64,000 nucleotides of DNA from Meiothermus rufus DSM 22234 (GTDB lineage Bacteria; Deinococcota; Deinococci; Deinococcales; Thermaceae), in the NCBI RefSeq assembly GCF_000423425.1, contig NZ_AUHY01000010.1:1-64000 (forward strand). Direction: 5' to 3'. Position 1 is the first letter of the stretch; every line of letters begins with the position of its first letter. The notes beneath the pieces are model-generated. The model saw only the letters and a program-made list of their open reading frames with translations, did no database searches and was not told the origin of the DNA. Positions 26,275-35,985 of the stretch are shown here, in pieces. The translations under genes and the position numbers were made by a program.

Positions 26275-27729
26275 ATGACACCAAAATGGGTCAAAGATGC
26301 GGTTTTCTACCAGATTTTTCCCGACCGTTTTCGCATCGGTCAGGGGCCGACCGCCCACCCTAGGCCGGTGCCCAGTAGCTTTGAGCCCTGGGAGGCGCCC
26401 CCTACCCTGCGCGGCTTCAAAGGAGGTAACCTTTGGGGGGTTATCGAAAAGCTAGACTATCTGCGGGAGCTGGGCTTCAACGCTATCTACTTCTGCCCGA
26501 TCTTCACTTCGACGGCCAACCACCGCTACCACACCAGCGACTACTTCCAGGTAGACCCTATCCTGGGGGGCAACCCAGCCTTGGTTCGGTTGATTGAGGA
26601 GGCCCACCGGCGCGGTATCCGGGTGGTGTTGGACGGGGTGTTCAACCACTGTGGGCGGGGGCATCTCGCCTTTCAGCACCTGATGGAGAATGAGGCGGCC
26701 TCGCCTTATCGCGACTGGTTTCATGTCTACAAGTTTCCTCTGGGAGCCTATAGCAAAAGCCCCAACTACGCGGCCTGGTGGAATAACCCCGAGCTGCCCA
26801 AGTTCAACACGGCCAACCCCGAGTGCCGTGAGTACCTGCTCTCGGTGGCCGAGTACTGGCTCGAGTACGGCATCGACGGCTGGCGACTGGACGTGCCCAA
26901 CGAGATTGACGACGACGCTTTTTGGCGTGAGTTTCGCCGTCGGGTCAAAGCCCGCAACCCCGAGGCCTATATCGTGGGGGAGATCTGGGGCGATGCCAGT
27001 CGCTGGCTGCAAGGCGACCAGTTTGATGCGGTGATGAACTACCCGCTGGGCCGGGCCATCTTGGGGTTTGTGGGGGGCGATGCGCTGGACAAAGACCTAG
27101 CAGCCCAGAGCGGTTTGGGCCGGCTGGAAACCCTGGGGGCCCTGGCCTGCCACAACCGCCTCGAGGAGCTTTTCCGCCGCTACGACTGGGAGATTGTAAC
27201 CGCCCAGATGAATATCCTGACCTCACACGACACCCCTCGCCTCTATAGCCTGATGCGAGGCCACCTCGAGCGGGTGCGCTTGGCGCTGGCCATGCTCTTT
27301 ACCTTGCCGGGGGCGCCTACGGTCTACTACGGCGAGGAGATCGGCATGGCTGGGGGGCACGACCCCGACAACCGCCGGGGTATGCTCTGGGACGAGTCGC
27401 GCTGGCATAAGCCCCTGCAGCAAACCGTGCAGAAGATGGCTGCGCTGCGTAGCGCCCTGCCAGTCTTGCGCTATGGCCGCTACCAGTACCTCTATGGGCA
27501 GGACAGCCACCTGGCCTTTGCCCGACTGGGTGAACAAGAGAGCGTGGTGGTCACCATCAACGCTTCCAGTGAACCTTGGCGGGTGCACATCCCCCTGCAT
27601 GGGGTCTGGCCACGGGGAGAACGGGCGGTTGACCTGCTTTCAGGGCAGGAAGGCCGCTGTGCTGGGGGAAACCTGGAGGATGGCCTCCTCGAGCCCTTTT
27701 CCCTGGCGGTTTGGCAGGCCCGGAAGTAG
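26275..27729 (+). CDS. GH13 alpha-glucan hydrolase (neopullulanase/cyclomaltodextrinase-like)
   Basis: Retaining alpha-amylase-family enzyme of 484 aa. The four conserved regions are clear: DGVFNH (~122), GWRLDVPNE with the nucleophile Asp (~201), VGEIW with the acid/base Glu (~228) and LTSHDTPR (~320). The N-terminal start FYQIFPDRF and the region GGDLWG-like GGNLWGVIEKLDYL are typical of the neopullulanase subgroup. It lacks the ~120-residue N-terminal domain that mediates dimerisation in classical neopullulanases, as in a Thermus homologue. No signal peptide, so it acts on imported maltodextrins. CAGGAG precedes the ATG. The 5' leader carries GCGC-A-CCCC/GGGG-GCGC hairpin sequence near 26236-26256 and the inverted repeat GGGTT-TAGACT-AACCC, a possible promoter or operator. 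Confidence 0.88.
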   Translation: MTPKWVKDAVFYQIFPDRFRIGQGPTAHPRPVPSSFEPWEAPPTLRGFKGGNLWGVIEKLDYLRELGFNAIYFCPIFTSTANHRYHTSDYFQVDPILGGNPALVRLIEEAHRRGIRVVLDGVFNHCGRGHLAFQHLMENEAASPYRDWFHVYKFPLGAYSKSPNYAAWWNNPELPKFNTANPECREYLLSVAEYWLEYGIDGWRLDVPNEIDDDAFWREFRRRVKARNPEAYIVGEIWGDASRWLQGDQFDAVMNYPLGRAILGFVGGDALDKDLAAQSGLGRLETLGALACHNRLEELFRRYDWEIVTAQMNILTSHDTPRLYSLMRGHLERVRLALAMLFTLPGAPTVYYGEEIGMAGGHDPDNRRGMLWDESRWHKPLQQTVQKMAALRSALPVLRYGRYQYLYGQDSHLAFARLGEQESVVVTINASSEPWRVHIPLHGVWPRGERAVDLLSGQEGRCAGGNLEDGLLEPFSLAVWQARK

Positions 27730-27871
27730 CGTCTTTTTTGTTTTTTGCAGAATGAGCCGTTAAGAAAAGCCGCTATGAGTGGTAGCCTACCAACTTGTTA
27801 CACCCCACATGTTGGGCTTGAAAGAAGGGTGGGTAAAAGGTAGTATGTTATTACCCAACCAAAGGCCATTA

Positions 27872-27901
27872 TTGCCGGAAGGCTTGCTAAGTTCATACAA
27901 T
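27872..27901 (+). promoter_or_regulatory. Predicted promoter of nrdJ
   Basis: TTGCCG (27872-27877) and TACAAT (27896-27901) are 18 nt apart, predicting a start near 27908 and a leader of about 80 nt. The stretch 27730-27871 after the GH13 gene holds a T-rich run just past the stop and an imperfect GGGTAA/TTACCC hairpin near 27830-27857 but no gene and no cobalamin riboswitch that I can see. Confidence 0.5.
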
Positions 27902-27926
27902 AGGTAGTAGTATCTGTCCCGGAGCC

Positions 27927-27940
27927 CTCAATATATTGAG
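27927..27940 (+). promoter_or_regulatory. Palindrome resembling an NrdR box
   Basis: CTCAATATATTGAG is a perfect 14-bp palindrome about 26 nt after the predicted nrdJ start. NrdR boxes follow acaCwAtATaTwGtgt, and the AATATATT core with flanking C/G matches that pattern, but the outer ACA/TGT is missing. NrdR boxes usually come in pairs about three turns apart; the second near 27898 (ACAATAGGTAG) is weak. nrdR itself is not in the window. Confidence 0.5.
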
Positions 27941-27987
27941 CCCACACTGGGCTCGAGGGCGGTTTGAGCCAAATTCTGGAGGAGCTT

Positions 27988-30900
27988 ATGCAGCACTTTA
28001 CCCCTGCGGTTTTCGACGAGCACGCCCAGGCTATCGCCAAGCGCCAGTACATGCAGCCGGGAGATGGGGACGTATGCGGGATGTTCCGGCGGGTGGCGGC
28101 CTGGGTGGCCTCGGCGGAAAAATCCGAGCAGGATAAACAATATTGGGCGGAGCAGTTCTACCAGCTCATGGCCTCCAAGCGCTTTTGCCCGGGGGGACGG
28201 GTGCTGGCCGGGGCGGGTACCCAGCACGGCAACGTGCTGAATTGCTTCGTGCAGGGGGCTACCGAGCACGACCCCAGCAGCTTCGACGGGGTGATGGAGG
28301 TGGCCACCAAACTGGCCCTGGTCACCAAGGTTGGCGGGGGCAACGGGGTTAACCTCGACCCCTATGTCTCCCGCAAACAGGCTGGCCCTCGCCGTACGGT
28401 GCGTGGCTTTGCCTATATATCGGCGGAACACCCCGATGTAGAAGACTTCATCCAGGGGCTAATGCGCCCCCCCATCAACCCCGATGGCGAAAAAGAACCG
28501 ATCACGGTGCGTAACTGGACCCGGGTGGTCTACGGCCTTTTGAAGCCCGAGCTGGCCGCTTTGGCCCGCCGTCATGGGGTGTTGAGCGTGCGGGAGAAGC
28601 CGAGCGATGTATTGCCGGTGCCCGACGATATGCGGGGCATTGTCGAAGCGGCCAAAGCAGCGCTTGCCTTGGCGATAAAGGGCCAGGAGCCTCACGTAGA
28701 CTTCAGCAGCCTGCGCCCTGAGGGAGCCCCAATCAAGGGTAGCGGAGGCACCAGCAGCGGCCCGGTGAGCTTCCTGGTGGAGATTTTCGATAACTTTTTG
28801 GAATGGGCCAACCTGGGGGCAGAAAAGTCCGGCCCGGTGGCCACTTTGCGCTATGTGTATGCGCCGGTGCTGCGGGTGGTGAGGCAGGGAGGCACCCGCA
28901 GGGGCGCAGGCATGGCCACCCTGGCCATCGACCACCCCGACCTGCTGGACTTCCTCACCGCCAAGGACCTCGACCGCGAGGCCAGCGAAGGTGACATCTC
29001 TACCTTCAACATCTCCATTCTGGTCAGCGATGCCTTCTGGAGCGCGTTGCAGGCCGATGGGCTGTGGCCCCTCGAGCCTACCGAGGTGCCGGGGAAGTAC
29101 TACCCCTACCCCTTGCCGGGCACCTACCAGGGGGTGTTACCCGACCTGCCCGAGCGCCCGCAGGATGGCGCCCGGCCCATCCCCCTCTACCAGGGCAAGG
29201 TACCAGCCCGCTGGCTCTGGCACGAGATCGCCTGGCACGCCTGGGCTACTGGCGAGCCGGGCCTAATCTTCATCGACCGGGTCAACCAGCTTTCCGCCCT
29301 GAAGAACCTGGGCAAGCAGTACGAGATTCGCTCGACCAACCCCTGCTTTGTGGGCGGTACCCGCATTGCTACTGAGTTTGGTCTTTTGCCCATCGAGCAG
29401 CTTACGGATAAGGGCAGCTTCTACCTTGTTACCGACAACCGCGCGCCTTTGGGTGGGGTAGGTGCGGCCCGGCTTGGGCGCGGGGTGACGGTGCGCAAAG
29501 CAGCCAAGGCCTTCTATACCGGGGAGCGGGAGGTGGTGCGCCTCGAGACCCGCGAGGGCCTCACCCTCACCCTGACCCCCAACCACCCCCTCCTGACCCC
29601 CCAAGGGTACGTGGAGGCCGGCCAGCTGAAGCCTGGAGACAAATTGCTGGTGCAGAGCGGTGAGGGGTTGTGGGCCAAGGAGCAGGCCCTGCCGCCTGCC
29701 GTGCTGAAGGTGGTGCGCGAGCGGGTCGCGGTGGCTGGAGGAAAGGGCACCCGCGGAAGGTTTGATGTGCGCGAGCAGTACGCCCATATGCCTACCCAGT
29801 GGAGCGAGAACCTGGGCCTGGTGCTGGGCTGGCTGATCGGCGACGGGTACCTGCGCGAGGACGGGGTGGGCTTCTTCTTCAACAACCGCGAACTTGCCCA
29901 GGCCCAGATCGTGGTGGACAGCCTGCGCGACTGGTTCGGCCAGGGAACCCTGCAAGCCACGACCTCCAACACCCATCATCTGCACTTCAACAAGCTGCCG
30001 GCGGAGTTCTTCACAGCCCTCGGCGTCAAATCGGTCAGGGCCAGCGAGAAGCGGGTTCCGGAAAGCCTCTTCACCGCGCCCCGCGAGGCGGTGGTAGGCT
30101 TTTTGCGCGGGCTGTTCAGCACCGATGGCACCGTGGAGCGCAACGACGCCAAGCGGAGCTGCACCGTGCAGCTGGCCTCCTCGAGCCTTGGGCTGCTCCA
30201 GGACGTGCAACTGCTGCTGCTCAACTTCGGCATTTTCGGGCGGATCTACCACCGCCGGGAGGCGGGTCTCAAGGCCCTGCCCGATGGTCGGGGTGGGCTG
30301 CGCGAGTACCCTGTGGCCGAGCAGTACGAGCTGATCATCGGTGCCGAGAGCCGCGACCGCTTTGCCGAGGTCATCGGTTTTGCCCTGCCCGAGAAACAGG
30401 CTAAGCTCGAGGAATTCATCGGTAGCCGCAGCCGGGGGGCCTACCGCCAGCGCTTCGAGGTTACGGTAAGCCGGGTGGAGCCCGCCGGGGTGGCCCCTGT
30501 GTACGACCTGACCGAGCCTGTCACCCATAGCCTGATCGCGGGCGGTGTGGTGGCCCACAACTGCGGCGAAATCCCCCTCACTGTGGGCGAGCCTTGCGAC
30601 CTGGGGGCTTTGAACCTGGCGGCCTATGTCGAAAACGGCCAGTTCAACTTCGAAGCCTTCCGCCGGGATGTGCGTACGGCGGTGCGCTTCCTCGACGATG
30701 TGCTGGATGTCAATGTCTTTGCCCTCGAGGACAACCGCCAAGCCAGCCAGACCCTGCGCCGGCTGGGCCTGGGGGTGATGGGCCTGGCCGATATGCTCAT
30801 CAAGATGGGCCTGCCCTACTCCTCCGAGGCGGCCCGGCAGGTGGTGGCCGAGGTAATGGGCGTGCTGCGCCAAGAGGCCATCGCGGCTTCCGAGCAACTA

Positions 30901-32112
30901 GGCCAGGAGCGGGGGGTGTTTCCCCTCTACCAGCAACGCCCCGAGGCTTTCGAGGCCCTGGGTATCCGCCCACGCCGCAATGTGGCGGTGCTGACCGTGG
31001 CCCCTACAGGCACCACCAGCATGCTGATGGGCGTCAGCAGCGGCATTGAGCCGGTCTACTCCCCCTTTATGTGGCGGCGCATTGGGGGGCAGTACAAGGC
31101 TTTGCTGCACCCTCTGTTCGTGGAGATGATGCAGCAGTACCCCCCCTCGGGCCGCTTCGAGAAGAACGGGGCCTGGGACTGGGAGGCCATCATCGAGGCC
31201 ATCCAGGCCAACCACGGTAGCCTGAAGGGGTTGGAGGGTATCCCTCCGGCCATCGCCAACGTGTTTGAAGGGGCCCACGATGTGCCCCCCTTGGATCACG
31301 TGCGGATGCAGGGGGTGGTGCAGACCGCCTTCGACGCTGAAGGCTATGCGGCCAACTCCCTTTCCAAAACCATCAACCTGCCCAACCAAGCCACTGTGGA
31401 GGACGTGGAGGCAGCCTATACCGAGGCCTTCCGCACGGGCTGCAAGGGCATCACGGTCTACCGCGACGGCAGCCGCGAGTTCCAGGTGCTCTCGGTGAGC
31501 AAGGAGAAAAAGGAAAACAAGAGCGAAGAAACCGTGGTGCAGCCGGCCTTGTTGGAAGTACCCCCCAGTCAGGACGCCCCCACCGCCCGCCCGGTTTTCG
31601 AGCGCACGGGCCGTTTGGTGGGGTATACCGATATGGTCAAGCTCACCAACAGCGACGGTACCCGGCGCAGCTTCCTGGTGACGGTCAATATGCAAGGCGA
31701 CTATCCCATCGAGGTCATCCTCACCTCGGGCAAAGCTGGCGATGAAGCCAATGCCGACAGCGAAGCCCTGGGCCGGGTTATCTCCATTGCTTTGCAGTAT
31801 GGTGTGCCCGCCGAAGCGCTGGTCAAGACCCTGCGCGGCATCAATGGTGGGCTATACGGTAGCTACCAGGGCCGCTTCGTTACCAGCAAAGCCGACCTGA
31901 TCGCGGTGGCCCTGGAGACCACCAGCAAGGTGCAGGCTAGCCAAACCGAACCGCAGGCCCCGGTGGTGCCCCAGGCCATGCAGCGGGCCATGACCGCCCC
32001 CCTCCGGCCCTCCACCGGCCTGGGCCGCTGCCCCGAGTGTGGCGAAGAGAGCCTGGCGCGCGAGGAGGGGTGTTTGAAGTGCTATAGCTGCGGCTATAGC
32101 AAGTGCGGCTAG
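27988..32112 (+). CDS. nrdJ: Class II (B12-dependent) ribonucleotide reductase with an intein
   Basis: Reduces ribonucleotides with adenosylcobalamin, so needs no oxygen-dependent second subunit. The reading frame is 1374 codons from ATG 27988 (GGAGG 7 nt upstream, better than the upstream TTG). Removing the 406-residue intein leaves about 968 aa. Visible extein motifs: CPGGRVLAGAG and NVLNCFVQG (~70-90), KVGGGNGVNLDP (~115), GGTRRGAGMATL (~300), the rejoined NPCGE active-site motif at the intein junction, and the dimer/thiyl segment ending APTGTTSMLMGVSSGIEPV. The C-terminus carries a TSCPD domain (~1210-1310) and a zinc ribbon with Cys pairs (CPECGEE, CLKCYSCGYSKCG) that supply the reducing thiols. 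A stem-loop terminator follows. Confidence 0.95.
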   Translation: MQHFTPAVFDEHAQAIAKRQYMQPGDGDVCGMFRRVAAWVASAEKSEQDKQYWAEQFYQLMASKRFCPGGRVLAGAGTQHGNVLNCFVQGATEHDPSSFDGVMEVATKLALVTKVGGGNGVNLDPYVSRKQAGPRRTVRGFAYISAEHPDVEDFIQGLMRPPINPDGEKEPITVRNWTRVVYGLLKPELAALARRHGVLSVREKPSDVLPVPDDMRGIVEAAKAALALAIKGQEPHVDFSSLRPEGAPIKGSGGTSSGPVSFLVEIFDNFLEWANLGAEKSGPVATLRYVYAPVLRVVRQGGTRRGAGMATLAIDHPDLLDFLTAKDLDREASEGDISTFNISILVSDAFWSALQADGLWPLEPTEVPGKYYPYPLPGTYQGVLPDLPERPQDGARPIPLYQGKVPARWLWHEIAWHAWATGEPGLIFIDRVNQLSALKNLGKQYEIRSTNPCFVGGTRIATEFGLLPIEQLTDKGSFYLVTDNRAPLGGVGAARLGRGVTVRKAAKAFYTGEREVVRLETREGLTLTLTPNHPLLTPQGYVEAGQLKPGDKLLVQSGEGLWAKEQALPPAVLKVVRERVAVAGGKGTRGRFDVREQYAHMPTQWSENLGLVLGWLIGDGYLREDGVGFFFNNRELAQAQIVVDSLRDWFGQGTLQATTSNTHHLHFNKLPAEFFTALGVKSVRASEKRVPESLFTAPREAVVGFLRGLFSTDGTVERNDAKRSCTVQLASSSLGLLQDVQLLLLNFGIFGRIYHRREAGLKALPDGRGGLREYPVAEQYELIIGAESRDRFAEVIGFALPEKQAKLEEFIGSRSRGAYRQRFEVTVSRVEPAGVAPVYDLTEPVTHSLIAGGVVAHNCGEIPLTVGEPCDLGALNLAAYVENGQFNFEAFRRDVRTAVRFLDDVLDVNVFALEDNRQASQTLRRLGLGVMGLADMLIKMGLPYSSEAARQVVAEVMGVLRQEAIAASEQLGQERGVFPLYQQRPEAFEALGIRPRRNVAVLTVAPTGTTSMLMGVSSGIEPVYSPFMWRRIGGQYKALLHPLFVEMMQQYPPSGRFEKNGAWDWEAIIEAIQANHGSLKGLEGIPPAIANVFEGAHDVPPLDHVRMQGVVQTAFDAEGYAANSLSKTINLPNQATVEDVEAAYTEAFRTGCKGITVYRDGSREFQVLSVSKEKKENKSEETVVQPALLEVPPSQDAPTARPVFERTGRLVGYTDMVKLTNSDGTRRSFLVTVNMQGDYPIEVILTSGKAGDEANADSEALGRVISIALQYGVPAEALVKTLRGINGGLYGSYQGRFVTSKADLIAVALETTSKVQASQTEPQAPVVPQAMQRAMTAPLRPSTGLGRCPECGEESLAREEGCLKCYSCGYSKCG
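29344..30561 (+). other. Intein with LAGLIDADG homing endonuclease inside nrdJ
   Basis: 406 codons in frame inside nrdJ. It begins with Cys1 (CFVGGTRIATEFGLLPIEQL, block A), has block B TLTPNHPLLTPQGY with His81, and ends VYDLTEPVTHSLIAGGVVAHN-type (blocks F and G), with penultimate His, terminal Asn406 and Cys as the +1 extein residue. All residues for standard splicing are present. The endonuclease has two LAGLIDADG blocks, LGWLIGDGYL (~161) and LRGLFSTDGTV (~254), each with its acidic residue, so it may still be active. It sits between Pro and the catalytic Cys of NPCGE, so the enzyme is dead until splicing. Confidence 0.95.
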
Positions 32113-32125
32113 CTTGGACAAGGGG

Positions 32126-32159
32126 CGGGGTGGGGTAGAGGCCCCACCCCGTTACTTTT
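32126..32159 (+). terminator. Terminator of nrdJ
   Basis: A perfect 10-bp stem CGGGGTGGGG/CCCCACCCCG (32126-32135 with 32142-32151), loop TAGAGG, is followed by TTACTTTT. It starts 13 nt after the nrdJ stop and separates it from the tRNA gene. Confidence 0.85.
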
Positions 32160-32194
32160 CGTCGCAAAACCATAGCCCCGCAAGGGGATTGCAA

Positions 32195-32271
32195 CTGCCG
32201 CTGGCGCAACCGGTGAGCGCACCCGGCTTATACCCGGGCGGTTCTGGGTTCGAGTCCCAGGCGGCAGACCA
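32195..32271 (+). tRNA. tRNA with anticodon UAU (predicted tRNA-Ile reading AUA)
   Basis: A 77-nt cloverleaf with CCA encoded. Acceptor CTGCCGC pairs perfectly with GCGGCAG; U8; D stem GCGC/GCGC with GG in the loop; anticodon stem CCCGG/CCGGG with loop CTTATAC; variable loop CGGTT; T arm CTGGG-TTCGAGT-CCCAG; discriminator A and CCA. With U33 at 32228 the anticodon is TAT (32229-32231). Most bacteria read AUA with a CAU tRNA modified to lysidine, so a UAU tRNA-Ile is unusual. C1-G72 and C38 are also not typical of tRNA-Ile, so the charged amino acid is inferred from the anticodon only. Confidence 0.85.
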
Positions 32272-32284
32272 GGGCAAAAAACCA

Positions 32285-32306
32285 GGCCGGGTATTCCCCG
32301 GCCTTT
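32285..32306. terminator. Shared terminator between the tRNA and sodA
   Basis: GGCCGGG (32285-32291) pairs with CCCGGCC (32297-32303). On the minus strand, after sodA, TTTTTT follows within 3 nt; on the plus strand only TTT follows. It therefore mainly ends sodA transcripts and more weakly those of the tRNA. Confidence 0.7.
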
Positions 32307-32322
32307 GTGCAAGCCACCTGCT

Positions 32323-32928
32323 TTAGAATCGGCTGGCCACTTTGTCCCAGTTAATCACGTTCCAGATGGCCGCCAGGTAGTCGGGGCGGCGGTTTTGATA
32401 CTTGAGGTAGTAGGCGTGTTCCCACACATCAATGCCCAGCAGGGGGGTGTGGCCTTCCATTAGGGGGGAGTCCTGATTGGCGGTGCTGTAGACGTGCAGC
32501 TTGCCGTCTTTGTCCTTGACCAGCCAGGCCCAGCCCGAGCCAAAGCGGGTAGCCCCAGCCTGGGTCAGCTTGGCCTTGAGTTCCTCGAAGGAGCCAAAGG
32601 TAGCGTTGATGGCCTCGGCTAGTTTGCCGCTAGGCTCCTTGGCCCCGCCGGGGGTGAGGATGTCCCAGAAGAGGGTGTGGTTGTGGTGGCCCCCGCCATT
32701 GTTGCGCACTGCCGTGCGGATGTCCTCGGGTACCTGGTCGATTTTGCCCAGGAGTTCCTCGAGGCTCCAGCCATGCAGCTCGGGGTGTTTTTCCAGCGCG
32801 GCGTTGAGGTTGTTCACGTAGGCCGCGTGGTGCTTGCCGTGGTGGATTTCCATGGTCAGGGCGTCAATATGGGGCTCGAGGGCATCCTTGGGATAGGGCA
32901 GGTCGGGTAGCTTGAATGGATAACTCAT
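32323..32928 (-). CDS. sodA: Superoxide dismutase (Mn type)
   Basis: Converts superoxide to peroxide and oxygen. It is 201 aa from ATG 32928, preceded by GGAGGTG. It closely resembles the T. thermophilus Mn[23 protein letters not shown] at the N-terminus, first ligand in [12 protein letters not shown] (~27), second in [14 protein letters not shown] (~82), and Asp/His in [17 protein letters not shown] (~163-168). The Gly/Gln residues ([17 protein letters not shown]) favour Mn. It lies 60 nt downstream of fumC on the same strand and could be co-transcribed. Confidence 0.97.
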   Translation of the reverse strand: MSYPFKLPDLPYPKDALEPHIDALTMEIHHGKHHAAYVNNLNAALEKHPELHGWSLEELLGKIDQVPEDIRTAVRNNGGGHHNHTLFWDILTPGGAKEPSGKLAEAINATFGSFEELKAKLTQAGATRFGSGWAWLVKDKDGKLHVYSTANQDSPLMEGHTPLLGIDVWEHAYYLKYQNRRPDYLAAIWNVINWDKVASRF

Positions 32929-32988
32929 GCGTTCACCTCCGTGCTGTACTCTACGCTCCTTTATCCGGCGCACGCTGTGATGGAAGAC

Positions 32989-34386
<1,398 letters not shown>

Positions 34387-34455
34387 AGCATGGTTATTCT
34401 ACGGGAGCCGCCCGGGCCGAGACCAGGGCAACACTTTTGTTTATGGGCTAGGGGG

Positions 34456-34461
34456 TATGCT
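34456..34461 (+). promoter_or_regulatory. -10 box of the ypdA-like gene, predicted leaderless start
   Basis: TATGCT is followed by 6 nt (AAAAAT) and then GTG 34468, with no Shine-Dalgarno. The geometry matches polA and the HD gene. Confidence 0.5.
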
Positions 34462-34467
34462 AAAAAT

Positions 34468-35442
34468 GTGTGGGATTTGGTGATTGTAGGAGCAGGGCCG
34501 GTGGGCCTGGCGGCGGCTATAGAGGCCAAGCGGGCTGGGCTCAAGGCGGTGGTGCTGGAAAAGGGTACGGTGGTGCACACCATCTACCGCTGGCCAAGGG
34601 AGACGGTCTTTTTTAGCGAGGCTAAGAACATCGAGATTGGCGGCCATCCTTTTCCCTCTTTAGGGCCCAAGCCCACCCGGCGTGAGGCCTTGCAGTACTA
34701 CCGGCGGGTAGCCGAAAACGAAGCGCTGGACATCCGCACCTATACCGAGGTTCTACGCATTCAGCCCCAGGCCGGCCAGTTCACCGTGGCCTACCGCGAC
34801 CGCGACGGCGAGGGCGAGCTGGAAAGCCGCTTCGTGCTGGTAGCCACCGGCTACTACGACAACCCCAACCGACTGGGAGTTCCTGGTGAGGATTTACCCC
34901 ATGTGCGCTACGGCTTAGACGAGACCCTGCCCTACTGGAAGCAGCGGGTGGTGGTGGTGGGTGGCTCGAATAGCGCGGTGGAGGCAGCCCTCGAGCTCTA
35001 CCGGGGTGGGGCCAGGGTGACCGTGGTGCACCACGAGGCCGAAATTCGCCCCCGGGTCAAGTACTGGCTCAAGCCCGACTTCGACAACCGGGTGAAGGAG
35101 GGTTCAATCCAGCTTTTGCTGAAGGCCCAGGTGCGGGAAATTCTCCCCCGTGCGGTGGTGCTGGAGCAAGAACAGGCCTGGCACACCCTGCCTGCCGATT
35201 TTGTGCTTATTCATATCGGCTACCGGGCCGCCGATGGACTGCTCAGAGCGGCCCAGGTGGCTTACCAGGGGGATGCACCGCTGCTTTCCCCGGTCTACGA
35301 GACCAGTCTGCGAGGTTTGTTCGTGGCGGGGAGCGCAGGCTATGGTTCGGATACCCGCACGGTTTTTATCGAGAACGGGCGCGAGCACGCCCGCCTAGCG
35401 GTAGGGGAGATAGCCCGGCGTTTGCAGGGCTGCCCGGCTTGA
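34468..35442 (+). CDS. ypdA: YpdA-like FAD/NAD(P) bacillithiol disulfide reductase
   Basis: Flavoprotein predicted to reduce bacillithiol disulfide with NADPH. It is 324 aa from GTG 34468; the longer open frame upstream reads through the fumC promoter region. FAD motif DLVIVGAGPVGLAAAIEA (~3), the YpdA hallmark TVVHTIYRWP followed by VFFSEAKNIEIGG (~40-60), NAD(P) motif VVVVGGSNSAVEAALEL (~157) and C-terminal GLFVAGSAGYGSDTRTVFIE (~290). There is no thioredoxin-reductase CxxC pair, as expected for YpdA. Bacillithiol is known in Deinococcus-Thermus. The redox link to sodA nearby is suggestive only. Confidence 0.85.
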   Translation: MWDLVIVGAGPVGLAAAIEAKRAGLKAVVLEKGTVVHTIYRWPRETVFFSEAKNIEIGGHPFPSLGPKPTRREALQYYRRVAENEALDIRTYTEVLRIQPQAGQFTVAYRDRDGEGELESRFVLVATGYYDNPNRLGVPGEDLPHVRYGLDETLPYWKQRVVVVGGSNSAVEAALELYRGGARVTVVHHEAEIRPRVKYWLKPDFDNRVKEGSIQLLLKAQVREILPRAVVLEQEQAWHTLPADFVLIHIGYRAADGLLRAAQVAYQGDAPLLSPVYETSLRGLFVAGSAGYGSDTRTVFIENGREHARLAVGEIARRLQGCPA

Positions 35443-35510
35443 ATGAGAGAGCCGGGGGTGAAGGTGGGGTATTCTCAGATTGAACCCAGCATTGTGTCAT
35501 AAAGTAGAGT

Positions 35511-35972
35511 ATGGGACAAAGTAACGGCGGGCCTTGGGGCAAAGTTTGGGGCGTGATCCTGACCGCTTTGGTGGCGCTGGGGGTGGGCTTTGGGCTGGGC
35601 CGGCTCTCGTTGCCCCCCGGGGGTATGCTCCAGGCTGGTTCTGGCCCAACCCTTCACCCGGTGCAGTTCGACCCTCAGCAGCCTTTGCCGCCCGCCCCCG
35701 ACCCCCGCGAGCTAATTCCGCTCCAACCAGGGCCAGGCCAGCCCCAGCCCGGCCAGGGCCAAGGGGAGGAGTGCCCCATCCTGATTTACCAGGATGGCCA
35801 GCTCTTCCGCTTTGACCGGCCAGGCCAGCCCTTGCCCGGGCCAGGGGGGCCGTTGCCCGGACCAGGTATGCCGGAAGGCTCGCCGGAGCTTATCCCCCTC
35901 GACCCCCTCAACCCGGCCCCACCCCTCCCGACCCCAGCGCCTCCCCAAACCGGCCCAGACCGGAATATCTGA
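35511..35972 (+). CDS. Pro/Gly/Gln-rich membrane-anchored protein of unknown function
   Basis: No family recognised. The 153-aa protein has a short cytoplasmic tail, one membrane helix (~11-31, VWGVILTALVALGVGFGLG) and then a low-complexity extracytoplasmic region dominated by Pro, Gly and Gln, with repeats such as PGPGQPQPGQGQG and LPGPGGPLPGPG. A short ordered piece CPILIYQDGQLFRFDRPGQ (~88-106) lies between them. No Shine-Dalgarno; TAAAGT (35500-35505) lies 5 nt before ATG 35511, suggesting a leaderless promoter for the whole following MoxR-VWA operon. The moxR ATG follows after 13 nt. Confidence 0.7.
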   Translation: MGQSNGGPWGKVWGVILTALVALGVGFGLGRLSLPPGGMLQAGSGPTLHPVQFDPQQPLPPAPDPRELIPLQPGPGQPQPGQGQGEECPILIYQDGQLFRFDRPGQPLPGPGGPLPGPGMPEGSPELIPLDPLNPAPPLPTPAPPQTGPDRNI

Positions 35973-35985
35973 GAAGAGGTCTTCT

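Noticed and set aside
27730-27987. Cobalamin riboswitch before the B12-dependent reductase
   Set aside because: No B12 box or matching conserved core could be seen; only the promoter, a palindrome and a weak hairpin.
29263-30897. A 544-codon open frame antisense to the nrdJ intein region
   Set aside because: It mirrors codon use of nrdJ in a GC-rich genome, lacks a Shine-Dalgarno and any motif. nrdJ and its intein are unambiguous on the plus strand.
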